NCBI GenBank assembly: GCA_022561355.1
Contig: JADFRJ010000040.1
Coordinates: 1-13,613 of the forward strand
DNA: 13,613 nt
Source of the DNA: Chloroflexota bacterium
Lineage (GTDB): Bacteria; Chloroflexota; Dehalococcoidia; DSTF01; RBG-16-68-14
Direction of reading: 5' to 3'
Below, one piece after another: positions 1-8,119 of this stretch (position 1 is the first letter of the stretch; each line of letters begins with the position of its first letter). The notes beneath the pieces were generated by a model. It made no database searches. It was not told where the DNA came from and saw only the letters and a program-made list of their open reading frames with translations. Both the position numbers and the translations under genes were made by a program.

Positions 1-541
1 CGTTCCAGAAGCCGCCGTGCATGTGGGCGCAGTCCTCGATGACGCGGAGGCCGTGGACGCGGGCGACCTCCATGATGCGGTCCATATCGGCGATGCGCGA
101 GCCGAGGTGGACGGGCAGGACCGCTTTCGTCTTGCCGGTGACCGCGCGCTCGACCTCGCCGGGGTCGATGCACCAGGTCTCGGGGTCGATGTCGACGAAG
201 ACGGGCACGGCGCCCATGTAGAGCGCGGCGGCGGCGGTCGCGACGAAGGTGAGCGCGGGCATGATCACCTCGTCGCCCGCCTCGACGCCGGCGGCCTTCA
301 GCGCGACCTCGAGCGCGGTGGTGCCGCTGGCGGTGCAGGTGCCGTACTTGGCGCCGTGGTAGGTAGCGAAGGCCTCGGCGAACTTGGCCGCTTCGACGTT
401 CGGCGACGGGAAGCCGCCCCAGTTGCCGGTCTCGACGACGGTGCGCAGTCCCTCGACCTCACGCTCGTCGTGGACGGGCCACTGCGGCCACTTCTTACGG
501 CGAACGGGCGTGCCGCCATCGACGGCTAACGTCTCGGACAT
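1..541 (-). CDS. DegT/DnrJ/EryC1/StrS family PLP-dependent aminotransferase (N-terminal part, cut by window edge)
   Basis: The reverse strand reads from an ATG at 541 for 180 codons without a stop and leaves the window at base 1, so the C-terminal half is missing. The translation begins MSETLAVDGGTPVRRKKWP. It contains the PLP phosphate-binding stretch SGTTALEVALKA (about residues 72-83), the family signature PALTFVATAAAALYMGAVPV (95-114), and VIEDCAHMHGG (167-177), whose Asp170 would contact the pyridine nitrogen of PLP. The internal-aldimine Lys would lie past the edge and cannot be checked. The family aminates keto-sugars or cyclitols for glycans and secondary metabolites; the exact substrate is not readable here. 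The Shine-Dalgarno is weak (GGGGTG upstream). It lies 95 bases downstream of the methyltransferase on the same strand and may have its own promoter. Confidence 0.9.
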   Translation of the reverse strand, partial: MSETLAVDGGTPVRRKKWPQWPVHDEREVEGLRTVVETGNWGGFPSPNVEAAKFAEAFATYHGAKYGTCTASGTTALEVALKAAGVEAGDEVIMPALTFVATAAAALYMGAVPVFVDIDPETWCIDPGEVERAVTGKTKAVLPVHLGSRIADMDRIMEVARVHGLRVIEDCAHMHGGFWN

Positions 542-636
542 GGAGCACCCCTGTGTCAGCGCCGACGCCTGGTGACGTCGCTGCGCGGCTACACCGTGAT
601 ACTACAGAGAGAGCGAGGGAGGCAAGGAGAGGTTGG

Positions 637-1437
637 CTAACCTTTGTTACCGACGATGAACTGCGTGACGTTGCGGAAGTGACGCGGGCCTTCGCCGTTA
701 GGCCACATGGCAGCTTGGACGGCGAGCTTGGCCTCTTCGACGCGCTCTGGTTCTAGCGATGCGGTCGTGACGCCGGCGAGGACCTCCCAGGCCGATTCGA
801 AATCGTCGTAGTCGAAGCCCAGCTCTTCCGTCTCTACCTCCGTGTCGATGCCGGCGTCCAGGAGCTGTGCCTGGAACGGCAGCGGGTCGGCGAGCGCTCC
901 GGGGCCAACGCCGGCAACCGGCGGCTTGGGCGCAAAGGCACCCGCGGCCGTTTGGAACTTCACGATGTCGCAATCGTCGGGCCCCGACCACACGGCCGCG
1001 ACGAACCGGCCGCCCGGGCGCAGCACGCGCGCGATCTCGCGGGCGGCGGCGGCGCGATCGATGACGTACATCATGCTGAGGCTGGCGAGCACGACATGGA
1101 AGCTGCCGTCGACGGCGGGGATCTCTTCGGCGCTGCCCAGGCGGAACACCAGGTTTGTTTCGTCCACCAGACGGCCCTCCGCGACCGCCAGCATGTCGGC
1201 GCTGATGTCGGTGCCGGTGACATCGCCTCCTTCACCAACAGCGTGCGCCGCCGCGATCGCCACAGAGCCGGTCCCTGTACCGATGTCGAGCACGCTCTGG
1301 TTTCCGCCCACGCCAGAGCGATCGAGGAGTGCCTCATGGATCGGCCGGAAGCGCTTGTCTGTCTCCTGCAGATAATTCTGCGACTTGCGGTCCCAGATGC
1401 CAACCTGCCAAGCCTGCGCGTCCTCGCTGGATGCCAT
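637..1437 (-). CDS. Class I SAM-dependent methyltransferase (UbiE/Methyltransf_11 type)
   Basis: This is a 266-residue protein with a Rossmann-type SAM-binding core. Motif I is VLDIGTGTG (residues 49-57), the acidic end of strand 2 is GTDIS (75-79), and the post-motif ARVLRPGGRF is typical of UbiE-like enzymes. The C-terminal third (about 165-266) is variable and probably forms the substrate pocket; the substrate is unknown. The start is the ATG at 1437, preceded by GGAGG six bases upstream. The start lies 12 bases after the stop of the prepilin peptidase gene, so it is probably the last gene of the pilus operon. A role in modifying pilin or a co-assembled lipid or glycan is possible but is only inferred from position. 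It could equally be an unrelated small-molecule methyltransferase. Confidence 0.9.
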   Translation of the reverse strand: MASSEDAQAWQVGIWDRKSQNYLQETDKRFRPIHEALLDRSGVGGNQSVLDIGTGTGSVAIAAAHAVGEGGDVTGTDISADMLAVAEGRLVDETNLVFRLGSAEEIPAVDGSFHVVLASLSMMYVIDRAAAAREIARVLRPGGRFVAAVWSGPDDCDIVKFQTAAGAFAPKPPVAGVGPGALADPLPFQAQLLDAGIDTEVETEELGFDYDDFESAWEVLAGVTTASLEPERVEEAKLAVQAAMWPNGEGPRHFRNVTQFIVGNKG

Positions 1438-1449
1438 AATCTTCCTCCG

Positions 1450-2157
1450 CTACAGGCTCACAAACGCGGCGCCCTGCCAGAACAGGACGGCGATGCCGCC
1501 CGCTGAGATGAACGGCGCGTAGGGGATTGGCTCGCCCTTCTTGCGCAGGCCGGTCACGAGCAGGAACGTGGCTACGACGCCACCGCCGATGGCCATGATC
1601 AGCATCGCCGGCGCGGCGTGCGTAAAGCCGATCGCCAGGCCCACGAATGCCGCAAGCTTCACGTCGCCCATGCCCATCCCAATGCCCCCCGTGATCAGCG
1701 ACGGTACGAGCAGCACACCGCCGGTCAGCGCGCCACCCGCGAGCACCTCTAGAATGTCGGCGTCGGGCATGAGCGCGCCCACGACGATCGCGCCGACGAT
1801 CGCCGGATACGTCACGACGTTGGGGACGCGATAGGAGATCAGGTCGGTGCCCGCGCAGACGAGCAGCACGCAGACGTAGGCCGTGACGATCGCCAACTCC
1901 ATGGCGCCGTCGTAGCGGATGGCCACCAGCGCGAAGAACCCGGCGGTCACGGCCATGACGAGCAGCCTTCGCTGCCAGTGCGAGCCCTCCGAAGCGACGA
2001 CGAGCGCTCCGGCCTCGGCAGCGAGGACGGGCGCGTCTGTAATGGTACGCTCTTCCTCCGGCGGGCCATCGGGCGAAGGCCACGCAAGACGCCCTATCAA
2101 GGCATCTAGCGCGACGCCGGCAACGAGGCCGATGATGGCAACGAGGCCGATCAGCAA
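1450..2157 (-). CDS. A24 family prepilin peptidase (CpaA/TadV-like)
   Basis: This 235-residue polytopic membrane protein is an aspartic prepilin peptidase that would cleave the leader of Flp and TadE at the cytoplasmic membrane face. The two catalytic aspartates are visible: D105 in GTDLISYRVPN and D165 in the GxGD motif GMGMGDVKLA. About seven hydrophobic segments are present. The four-Cys N-methyltransferase domain of PilD-type enzymes is missing; in its place is a hydrophilic stretch at about 27-62 between the first two membrane segments. The start is a TTG at 2157 (MLIGLVAIIG), with AAGGGG about 11 bases upstream. It lies 15 bases after the FHA gene stop. The family assignment is firm. 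The CpaA/TadV subtype follows from the missing methylation domain and from the neighbourhood. Confidence 0.93.
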   Translation of the reverse strand: MLIGLVAIIGLVAGVALDALIGRLAWPSPDGPPEEERTITDAPVLAAEAGALVVASEGSHWQRRLLVMAVTAGFFALVAIRYDGAMELAIVTAYVCVLLVCAGTDLISYRVPNVVTYPAIVGAIVVGALMPDADILEVLAGGALTGGVLLVPSLITGGIGMGMGDVKLAAFVGLAIGFTHAAPAMLIMAIGGGVVATFLLVTGLRKKGEPIPYAPFISAGGIAVLFWQGAAFVSL

Positions 2158-2172
2158 GGCCGCGCCAGCCCC

Positions 2173-2916
2173 TTACGTGTCTTCGCGGCGAAACCTGAAG
2201 GTCGCATTACCGATCTCCAGGATATCGCCGTCGTCAAGGACAGCCCAGCTTGCGGACACGCCGTTCACGAGCACGCCGCCGGCGGCTACGTGAAGCAGAT
2301 AGCGGTCGCCGTGGAGCCAGATGCGCGCATCGACGTTCGCACCACTATCGGGAATCCGTACGTCGCAGCCCGGATCGACGCCGATCCTGAGCGGCCTGCC
2401 GCCGATGCCGAATCGATGCCGCCCGGAGACGCTCTCGATGAACGCGGCAGCGGAGAGAGGACACGAACGCTCCGCAAGCGGCGCACCGCCCACGCCCACG
2501 CCAAGCGCGCTCATACGATCGTCGGCGTCCGCGCGTAGCTCGTGATCGACAGCGTCTGGCTGGTCGTCCGCCCGCGGTGCGGGCGTTGGAACTGCCGGCG
2601 CATCGTGCGCCGCATCAGGCGTCCGCGCATCAAGCGCTGGTGCATGGCTGCGTCGCCAGAATCGATAGGCGACGTCGACAACGCCCGGCGGGGCCGTTTT
2701 GGTCACGTGGAGCAACTGCCAGGGGCTAAACTCGGGCACCGGCCCCCGGGCATGGCCGTTTCCCGCATCCTCCGCTTGAGAAGAGAGCGCGGGCATCTCC
2801 TTGAGATCGGCGTCCTCGAGATACGCGCGTACCTCACGAACCAGACCATCCGGTGCGGACGGCAGCAGATAGCCACCGAGGAGCGCTTGGAGGTTGACCG
2901 AATCGATCGTGACCAT
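2173..2916 (-). CDS. Degenerate J-domain plus FHA-domain protein of the Tad locus
   Basis: This 247-residue soluble protein has three parts. Residues 1-60 form an uncharacterised helical head. Residues 62-93 (PWQLLHVTKTAPP, VVDVAYRFWRRSHAP) match helices I-II of a DnaJ J-domain, but the HPD tripeptide is replaced by HAP. A linker rich in Ala, Asp and Pro (about 94-150) follows. Residues 169-247 are an FHA fold: IGVDPGCDVRIPD, DGDILEIGNATFRFR and a conserved VNG. The usual phosphothreonine-contacting residues are missing: the GR Arg is Val, and the SRxxH block reads GANVDARI. The ATG at 2916 overlaps the tadC stop (TGATG), so translation is coupled. The product is probably a scaffold or binding partner in the cytoplasmic pilus machinery rather than a phosphopeptide reader. 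The J-domain call is my reading of a short motif and is less certain than the FHA call. Confidence 0.8.
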   Translation of the reverse strand: MVTIDSVNLQALLGGYLLPSAPDGLVREVRAYLEDADLKEMPALSSQAEDAGNGHARGPVPEFSPWQLLHVTKTAPPGVVDVAYRFWRRSHAPALDARTPDAAHDAPAVPTPAPRADDQPDAVDHELRADADDRMSALGVGVGGAPLAERSCPLSAAAFIESVSGRHRFGIGGRPLRIGVDPGCDVRIPDSGANVDARIWLHGDRYLLHVAAGGVLVNGVSASWAVLDDGDILEIGNATFRFRREDT

Positions 2917-3824
2917 CAGCCCGACAGGAACTCCATGACCGACACGATGATCGGGCCCAGGATGAAGATGAAGAGCGACGGCATCAGACAGAACACGAGC
3001 GGGAAGACCATCTTCACGGGCGCGCGTCGCGCCTCCTGTTCCACACGCTGCCGCTGGCGGAGACGTAACCTCTGCGACTGAACGCGCAGCACTCTGGCCA
3101 GGCTCGTGCCCAGCTCATCGGACTGGATCACCGCGTTCATGAAGCTGCGTGCGTCATCCAGGTCGATGCGGTCCGCTAGGTCGAGCAGCGCCTGGCGTCG
3201 CGTCTTGCCAACACCAACCTCGCGCAGCATCTGACGGAACTCGTCCGCGAGCGGGCCGTCTTGCTTGTCGACGAGCTGCTTGAACGCCCCCTCAAGGCCA
3301 AGACCGGCCTCCACGGTGATCGTCAGCAAGTCGAGCGAGTCGGGCAGGCTTCGCAAGATCACGCGCTGCCGCGCTCGCGCCCGCATCGAGAGCCAGAACA
3401 TCGGCAGCATGGCGCCCAGCAGTGCGAACGGTGCGAACGCCATGACGGCAAGCGGCGCCGGCGAGCCACCAGCCAACGCAAACACAGCCACCAGGTACAC
3501 GACCGCAAACGCGCTCGCCATCCCGGCCACGACGGTGAAAAACGGCGCGGCCTCCATCGGACGGCCTGAGAGGACGAGGCGCCTCTCTGTACGGCGGACG
3601 AGCGCCCCTGGCAGCATCGCTGCCAGCCGACGGCCAAGGCCGTCGATCGCCGGCGCGATCACGCGCTCGTCGAAGGGGATCGCTTCAAGACCTCGGCCAT
3701 CCTGCCGCCCGGCGCCCAGCGATCGCAGCCTGGCGTCGGCGGGGCGCGACACTGTCGCAAGGGCCCAGATCGCAGCAGGTAGCACAGCGAGGAAGGTGAA
3801 CGTCGCAGCGAGCATCGCGATCAC
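2916..3824 (-). CDS. tadC: Tad pilus platform protein TadC (T2SSF domain)
   Basis: This is an inner-membrane assembly platform protein that pairs with TadB and is driven by the TadA ATPase. I chose the GTG at 3824 (MIAMLAATFTFLAVLPA, 302 residues). It has GAGG seven bases upstream and starts three bases after the tadB stop. An open frame extends to 3938, but that extension lies inside tadB and is hydrophilic and Arg-rich, unlike a TadC N-terminus. A nearby in-frame ATG at 3815 is a possible alternative. An N-terminal membrane helix is followed by two central hydrophobic segments. The type II secretion F-like domain (about 155-285) carries LRSLPDSLDLLTITVEAGL, the TadC hallmark, and DELGTSLARVLRVQSQ. 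A final membrane helix ends in SVMEFLSG. Length is normal for the family. Confidence 0.93.
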   Translation of the reverse strand: MIAMLAATFTFLAVLPAAIWALATVSRPADARLRSLGAGRQDGRGLEAIPFDERVIAPAIDGLGRRLAAMLPGALVRRTERRLVLSGRPMEAAPFFTVVAGMASAFAVVYLVAVFALAGGSPAPLAVMAFAPFALLGAMLPMFWLSMRARARQRVILRSLPDSLDLLTITVEAGLGLEGAFKQLVDKQDGPLADEFRQMLREVGVGKTRRQALLDLADRIDLDDARSFMNAVIQSDELGTSLARVLRVQSQRLRLRQRQRVEQEARRAPVKMVFPLVFCLMPSLFIFILGPIIVSVMEFLSG

Positions 3825-3826
3825 CG

Positions 3827-4801
3827 CTAGACCTCGATCTTCAATGCGCGCTGGATCGCGAGGAAGCCGACGACCTGCAACACAACCGCGATCGCGAGCA
3901 TCATCTGGCCCGCCGTCTCCGTGAACAACTTCGACCAAACAGAGGGCATGATCGCCAGCAGCAACAGGCCCACCAGCACCGGATATACAGACAGCACGAG
4001 GCCCGTCATGCGCTGCTGGGCCGTGAACGTCTTCACTTCGCCACGGATGCGCTCGCGGTCACGCAGGGCGGAAGCGGCCGCATCCAGGATCTCGGGCAGG
4101 TTGCCGCCAGTCGTGCGCTGCACCTGGATGGCTGTGATCACCACGTCCAGGTCGCGGCTGCCAACGCGATCTCCCATGTCTTGCAGCGCGGTTGCGGAAT
4201 CTGCGCCAAGGTTGAGGTCGTTGAGGAACGTGCCTAGCTCGTCGCCCAACGGCGCGCTCACCTGAAGGGCTGCCGCCTCCACAGCAGGCTTGAACGCGAA
4301 CCCCGAGCGCAGCGACGAGCCCAGCGCAGGCAGGAATTCGATCAGCTGCGCCTCTATCCGCGCGACGCGCCTATCGCGGACGAATCGCACGTAGTAAGCA
4401 GGCGCCATGAACCCGACGATGCCACCGACGCCGGCAACGATCAGGCCCGCCGCGTGCGACTGGAGCAGCACGAACGGCAGAACCGCCATCGCGACACCGG
4501 CCAGCACGCGCACGAGGAGGTATTCGCCGACGCGCAGCTTGATGTTGGCGCGCAGCAAATCCGTCGCCGCTCTCTCAGCCCAGGCGGTGTTGCCTAGTAC
4601 ACGCCGGAGCGCCGGCATCGACGATCGCAAAGGCCGGCGCTCCAACGAAGGCGGCGCCGAATCCGGTTCGTGCTGCACGGCGTTCAGCGAACGAAGCCGT
4701 TCGTCGGACGAATCGACGGATGAGCGAGACGGCGCAAGCAGGAGCAGCACGCCCATCCCTAGCGCGAGGAAGACGAACAGGGCTGCCGCCAGCTCGATCA
4801 T
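3827..4801 (-). CDS. tadB: Tad pilus platform protein TadB (T2SSF domain)
   Basis: This is a 324-residue inner-membrane protein, the first half of the TadB/TadC platform. An N-terminal membrane helix (about 3-23) precedes a charged cytoplasmic linker. Two central hydrophobic segments (about 95-138) follow. The T2SSF domain (about 150-275) includes LIEFLPALGSSLRSGFAF and the well-conserved VQRTTGGNLPEILDAAA with RDRERIRGEVKTFTAQQRMT. Two C-terminal helices close the protein. The ATG at 4801 overlaps the tadA stop as ATGA, which indicates translational coupling. The length is typical and no key region is missing. Confidence 0.95.
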   Translation of the reverse strand: MIELAAALFVFLALGMGVLLLLAPSRSSVDSSDERLRSLNAVQHEPDSAPPSLERRPLRSSMPALRRVLGNTAWAERAATDLLRANIKLRVGEYLLVRVLAGVAMAVLPFVLLQSHAAGLIVAGVGGIVGFMAPAYYVRFVRDRRVARIEAQLIEFLPALGSSLRSGFAFKPAVEAAALQVSAPLGDELGTFLNDLNLGADSATALQDMGDRVGSRDLDVVITAIQVQRTTGGNLPEILDAAASALRDRERIRGEVKTFTAQQRMTGLVLSVYPVLVGLLLLAIMPSVWSKLFTETAGQMMLAIAVVLQVVGFLAIQRALKIEV

Positions 4802-6030
4802 CGCGGCGTACCATCCACTACGGGCGCCAGGCGTCCCGCCGCGTCGAGCTTGAACAGCTCTCGCAGCACGACCGTCTCGTCCTCCAGGCCGGCCGTCTCT
4901 GAGATCGAGGTAACGGTTCGCCGGCCGTCTCTGGAGCGACTTAGATGGACAAGCAGGTGCAGTGCGGAGGCCATCTGCTCTCGAATCGCGCGGATCGGCA
5001 GGTCTAGCCCGGCCATCAGGACCATGTTCTCGATCCGTGAGAGGGCGTCTCGGGCGGAGTTGGCGTGCACCGTCGTCATCGAACCTTCGTGGCCGGTGTT
5101 CATCGCCTGCATCATGTCGAACGCCTCCTGGCCGCGCACCTCGCCGACGATAATGCGGTCCGGCCGCATGCGAAGCGCGTTCCGGACGAGTTCGCGCTGG
5201 CTAACGGCGTTTCGTCCCTCGATGTTGGCGGGCCTCGCCTCCATAGCGACGACGTGCCGCTGCTGAAGCTTCAGCTCGATGGGGTCTTCGATCGTGATGA
5301 TGCGCTCGGCCTCAGGGATGAACGCGGAGAGCGCGTTGAGTACGGTCGTCTTGCCGGTGCCGGTACCACCGGAGATCACGATGTTCTTGCGTTGCTCGAT
5401 CCGAGCGCCGATGAACTCGACCGCCTCCTGCGAGAAGGTCTCATTCTGCACTAAGTCCTCGATCGTGTGGCGCTCCGGGCGGAACTTACGGATCGTGATC
5501 GTCGGGCTGCGTGGGATCAGCGGCGGGATCATGACGTTCACGCGAGATCCATCCGGCAGCCGCGCATCCACGTAAGGTGAAGACTCGTCAACACGTCTGC
5601 CAAGCGGGGCGATGATGCGCTCGACGATGCGGAGGATGTGCGCTTCATCGTTAAAGCGCGCCTCCGCGGCGTGGATCACGCCGTCGCGTTCGAAGTACAC
5701 CTCGCCGGGGGCGTTGACCATCACTTCGGAGATCGTAGGGTCATCGACGAGCGGCTGAATCGGCCCGAAGCCTACGGCTTCATCCACGACGGCCTTGATC
5801 ACGGCCTCCTTCGCGTCGCCATAAAGGCCGGCCATGTCCGCGACGCCAGCCACATCTGCCACGATAGAGCGCACGGAAGCTTCGATCGCGACGCGTGCCT
5901 CTTCGGGCGAGCGCTTCTCCAGACTGGAGAGGTCGACCTCCTGCAACAGGCGCTGATGCACGCGATAGACGATGGCAGCGCGATCCTCGCCATCCATCTG
6001 AGTCTCGAAATTCGTCGCCGGTCTGATCAC
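4798..6030 (-). CDS. tadA: Tad pilus assembly ATPase TadA/CpaF
   Basis: This is a 410-residue secretion-superfamily hexameric ATPase that drives pilus extension from the cytoplasmic face. The N-terminal domain runs to about residue 200, with the family stretch IQPLVDDPTISEVMVNAPGE (91-110). The catalytic motifs are all intact: Walker A SGGTGTGKTT (220-229), Asp box ITIEDPIEL (245-253), Walker B IIVGEVRG (293-300) and His box GHEGSMTTVHANS (313-325). The start is the GTG at 6030. It is set by a textbook AGGAGG seven bases upstream and overlaps the cpaE stop as GTGA. The protein lacks the long N-terminal extension seen in some CpaF proteins. The family call is secure; only one ATPase is present, so if the pilus retracts the same enzyme would have to do it. 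Confidence 0.96.
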   Translation of the reverse strand: MIRPATNFETQMDGEDRAAIVYRVHQRLLQEVDLSSLEKRSPEEARVAIEASVRSIVADVAGVADMAGLYGDAKEAVIKAVVDEAVGFGPIQPLVDDPTISEVMVNAPGEVYFERDGVIHAAEARFNDEAHILRIVERIIAPLGRRVDESSPYVDARLPDGSRVNVMIPPLIPRSPTITIRKFRPERHTIEDLVQNETFSQEAVEFIGARIEQRKNIVISGGTGTGKTTVLNALSAFIPEAERIITIEDPIELKLQQRHVVAMEARPANIEGRNAVSQRELVRNALRMRPDRIIVGEVRGQEAFDMMQAMNTGHEGSMTTVHANSARDALSRIENMVLMAGLDLPIRAIREQMASALHLLVHLSRSRDGRRTVTSISETAGLEDETVVLRELFKLDAAGRLAPVVDGTPR

Positions 6031-7259
6031 GCGCGAACCTCCTGGCGGCTGGCGCCGACGGCGCGCTTGCGGCCGTTCAGAAGCCTGCCTAAGATGCTCC
6101 TCTTACGCGGGGCGGGCGACCCTCCGCTCAGGACGGTCGCCAGGTCCCAGAAGCTTGTCGCCGCGACGCCGTTGGGGTCGGCCTCGACGACGGTGCGGCC
6201 GATCTGCGCGCTCCTCCGCACCTGGCGGTCGTAGGGAACCGTCCAGAAGATCTGGCGGCCGAGCGCCGTCTCAACGCTCGCCGGGCTAACGTCAAGCTCC
6301 GGGGTGTTGACGTTCAGCACGAGCCGGATACGTTCGTCGTCGATCGGCACGGTCGAGAGGACCTGAAGCGCGCGGACAGAGTCGTGAGCGCTGGCGTAGT
6401 CGGGCGTGGTTACCCAGAGCACGAGCGAAGCGGCCTGCAGCGTGGCCAGCGAGACCTCGCTGAGCGTGCTGCCGGTATCGACCAACACGACATCGAACTG
6501 TCGGGACAGCTCCGCGAGCGCCTCCTTCAGCCGCTCTCCGGAGATATCCCGCCACTCGAAGGGACTCACCGGTCCCTGCATGACGGCAACGCCACTCTCG
6601 TGGCGAGTGAGGAAGCGCTGCGAGGCGACGCTGTCTATCGGCCCGGGCTCTCGGAGGGCATCCGTCACGCTGGGGCCGGGCCCCAGGCCAAGGCTTGTCG
6701 CGGCGTCGCCGAAGCTGTCGTCCGCGTCGACCAGGACGACGGATTGGTCGCTTCGGGTCGCCAGAGCGACGGCAAGGCTCGTCGCGACGGTGGTCTTGCC
6801 GGCGCCACCTTTAGCGCCGAAGACGGTGATGACAGACCCGCGAGGCCCCAGCACAGCCGCATCATCGCTCCGCAGCTTGCGCCGCTCTTCGGACTCAAGC
6901 GCCGCTGTGAGCGATCGTCGCAGCTCGTCGGCCTTGAGCGGCGCCTGGAGGAAATCTCGTGCGCCGGCCAGCATCGCCAGACGCACGGTCTGGAGATCGC
7001 TCGATTCGGCGTAGGTGATGATGGGCGTCCCCGGCAGGTCGTGGACGATCGCCTCGACCGTCTGGATCGCGCGCGCCATCGGCTCCTTGAGGCCGAAGAG
7101 GACAACGTCCGGCTTCAGCTCAGAGGCCTGAGCGACGGCTTCCGTGCCGAGACCAGCCTCACCGCTGGCCTGAAACCCAGCCTGCTCGACGAGCTGACGC
7201 GCGCCATAGCGGGCTTCCGGGTCTTGGTCGACGATCAGTACGCGTGGAACGCTAGCCAT
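6027..7259 (-). CDS. cpaE: CpaE/TadZ-like pilus positioning ATPase: pseudo-receiver plus ParA/MinD ATPase
   Basis: This is a 410-residue protein that in Tad systems directs the pilus machine to its site and recruits TadA. Residues 5-120 have a receiver fold (RVLIVDQDP, ARDFLQAPL), but the phosphoacceptor position in PDVVLFGL is Gly56 and the conserved Lys is Ala106, so it should not be phosphorylated. Residues 142-370 are a MinD/ParA ATPase with the deviant Walker A GAKGGAGKTT (148-157, signature Lys150), VVLVDADDSFGDAAT (Walker A'-like region) and FDVVLVDTG (Walker B). A basic tail (about 385-410) could touch membrane or DNA. The ATG at 7259 has GGAGG five bases upstream and lies 11 bases after cpaB. 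A pseudo-receiver is known for TadZ/CpaE; here it is joined by two more in the same locus. Confidence 0.94.
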   Translation of the reverse strand: MASVPRVLIVDQDPEARYGARQLVEQAGFQASGEAGLGTEAVAQASELKPDVVLFGLKEPMARAIQTVEAIVHDLPGTPIITYAESSDLQTVRLAMLAGARDFLQAPLKADELRRSLTAALESEERRKLRSDDAAVLGPRGSVITVFGAKGGAGKTTVATSLAVALATRSDQSVVLVDADDSFGDAATSLGLGPGPSVTDALREPGPIDSVASQRFLTRHESGVAVMQGPVSPFEWRDISGERLKEALAELSRQFDVVLVDTGSTLSEVSLATLQAASLVLWVTTPDYASAHDSVRALQVLSTVPIDDERIRLVLNVNTPELDVSPASVETALGRQIFWTVPYDRQVRRSAQIGRTVVEADPNGVAATSFWDLATVLSGGSPAPRKRSILGRLLNGRKRAVGASRQEVRA

Positions 7260-7270
7260 CTCTTCCTCCT

Positions 7271-8083
7271 CTACGGCAGCGGCTGCGCGAGCAGCGGCTC
7301 CAGGCTTGTTTCCTCCACCGGGGCGATCTCATGGTCACCGACCGGGCGCAGCGAGAACCAGATCGCCGCGCCGGACTGCTGGACAAGCGCCAGCAGTTGC
7401 GCGTCCCGCGGCGTCACAGCGAGCGTGGTACTGGACGCGTTCGGCTGGCGCTCGGCGTCGTCGGCACGCCGGCCGGTCAGGCCGGCGTCGCCCTCGCCGG
7501 AGGCTGGGAACGGCAGTTGCGCTTCCTGGCCGACGGCAAGGATCTCAACGTCCTGCAGAAGCATGATAGAGCGGGCGGGTTCGTCGTTCCGTTCGGCGAA
7601 CACAGCGATAATGTCGACGAAATGGCCGGGCAGCAGCAGGCCGCCGGCGCCCGTCACTTCGCGGACCTCCACCCCGATGCCGCGCATGCCGGCCGGCAGC
7701 ACCAGCGCGACGTCGTTCTCGTCATCGATGCGGCTGAGGCCGACCTTCTGCGGCGTGACCTGCTCGCCCGCCTCGAGCGGATAGCGCGTCGGCAGACCGA
7801 CAACGCCCGCCGTGCTGGCGAAGACGCCATCGAGCTGCGAGCCCAGCGGCACTTGCCGCACCTCCAACATGTCGGCGGTAAGAATCGTATTCGCGGGCAC
7901 GCTGCGAGCGGCGACGACGGCGACCGTCATCTCGCCCGACACCACAGACGCGCTGCCGCCTCCACCACCCTGACTCTGGAGTGCGGCGTAAACCAGCACC
8001 GCCGCAATCGCGGCGAAGAAGAAGGCCGCCAGGACCATTGTCCTGTTTCGTCCCTGGGGCGCTGCTGCTATCGCTTGTGCCAT
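7271..8083 (-). CDS. cpaB: Flp pilus assembly protein CpaB/RcpC (SAF domain)
   Basis: This is a 270-residue protein with one N-terminal membrane helix (about 15-36), a Gly/Ser linker, and an extracytoplasmic SAF domain (about 53-115: VAARSVPANTILTADMLEVR, then PLEAGEQVTPQKVG). A second CpaB/RcpC domain follows, with LLLPGHFVDIIAVF and MLLQDVEILAVGQ. SAF domains resemble antifreeze and flagellar FlgA folds. In diderm systems CpaB works next to the secretin, but no secretin is present here, so it presumably acts at the cell wall. The ATG at 8083 has GAGGAGG five bases upstream. It lies 36 bases after the tadG-like stop. There are no cysteines, in contrast to its TadG neighbour. Confidence 0.92.
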   Translation of the reverse strand: MAQAIAAAPQGRNRTMVLAAFFFAAIAAVLVYAALQSQGGGGGSASVVSGEMTVAVVAARSVPANTILTADMLEVRQVPLGSQLDGVFASTAGVVGLPTRYPLEAGEQVTPQKVGLSRIDDENDVALVLPAGMRGIGVEVREVTGAGGLLLPGHFVDIIAVFAERNDEPARSIMLLQDVEILAVGQEAQLPFPASGEGDAGLTGRRADDAERQPNASSTTLAVTPRDAQLLALVQQSGAAIWFSLRPVGDHEIAPVEETSLEPLLAQPLP

Positions 8084-8119
8084 GGCTTCCTCCTCTTGTT
8101 CCTGTTCTGTGACGCTCCG

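Noticed and set aside
630..643. Small inverted repeat AGGTT-GGCT-AACCT at the end of the methyltransferase gene
   Set aside because: Only 5 bp and no U-run; too weak to call a terminator.
3825..3938. Longer N-terminus for TadC starting at 3938
   Set aside because: It lies within tadB and is Arg/Gly-rich; the GTG at 3824 has an RBS and begins directly with the expected membrane helix.
6384..7784. Plus-strand open frame of 466 codons opposite cpaE and cpaB
   Set aside because: It runs antisense to two well-supported genes, shows low-complexity GC-driven composition and no domain, and has no suitable RBS.
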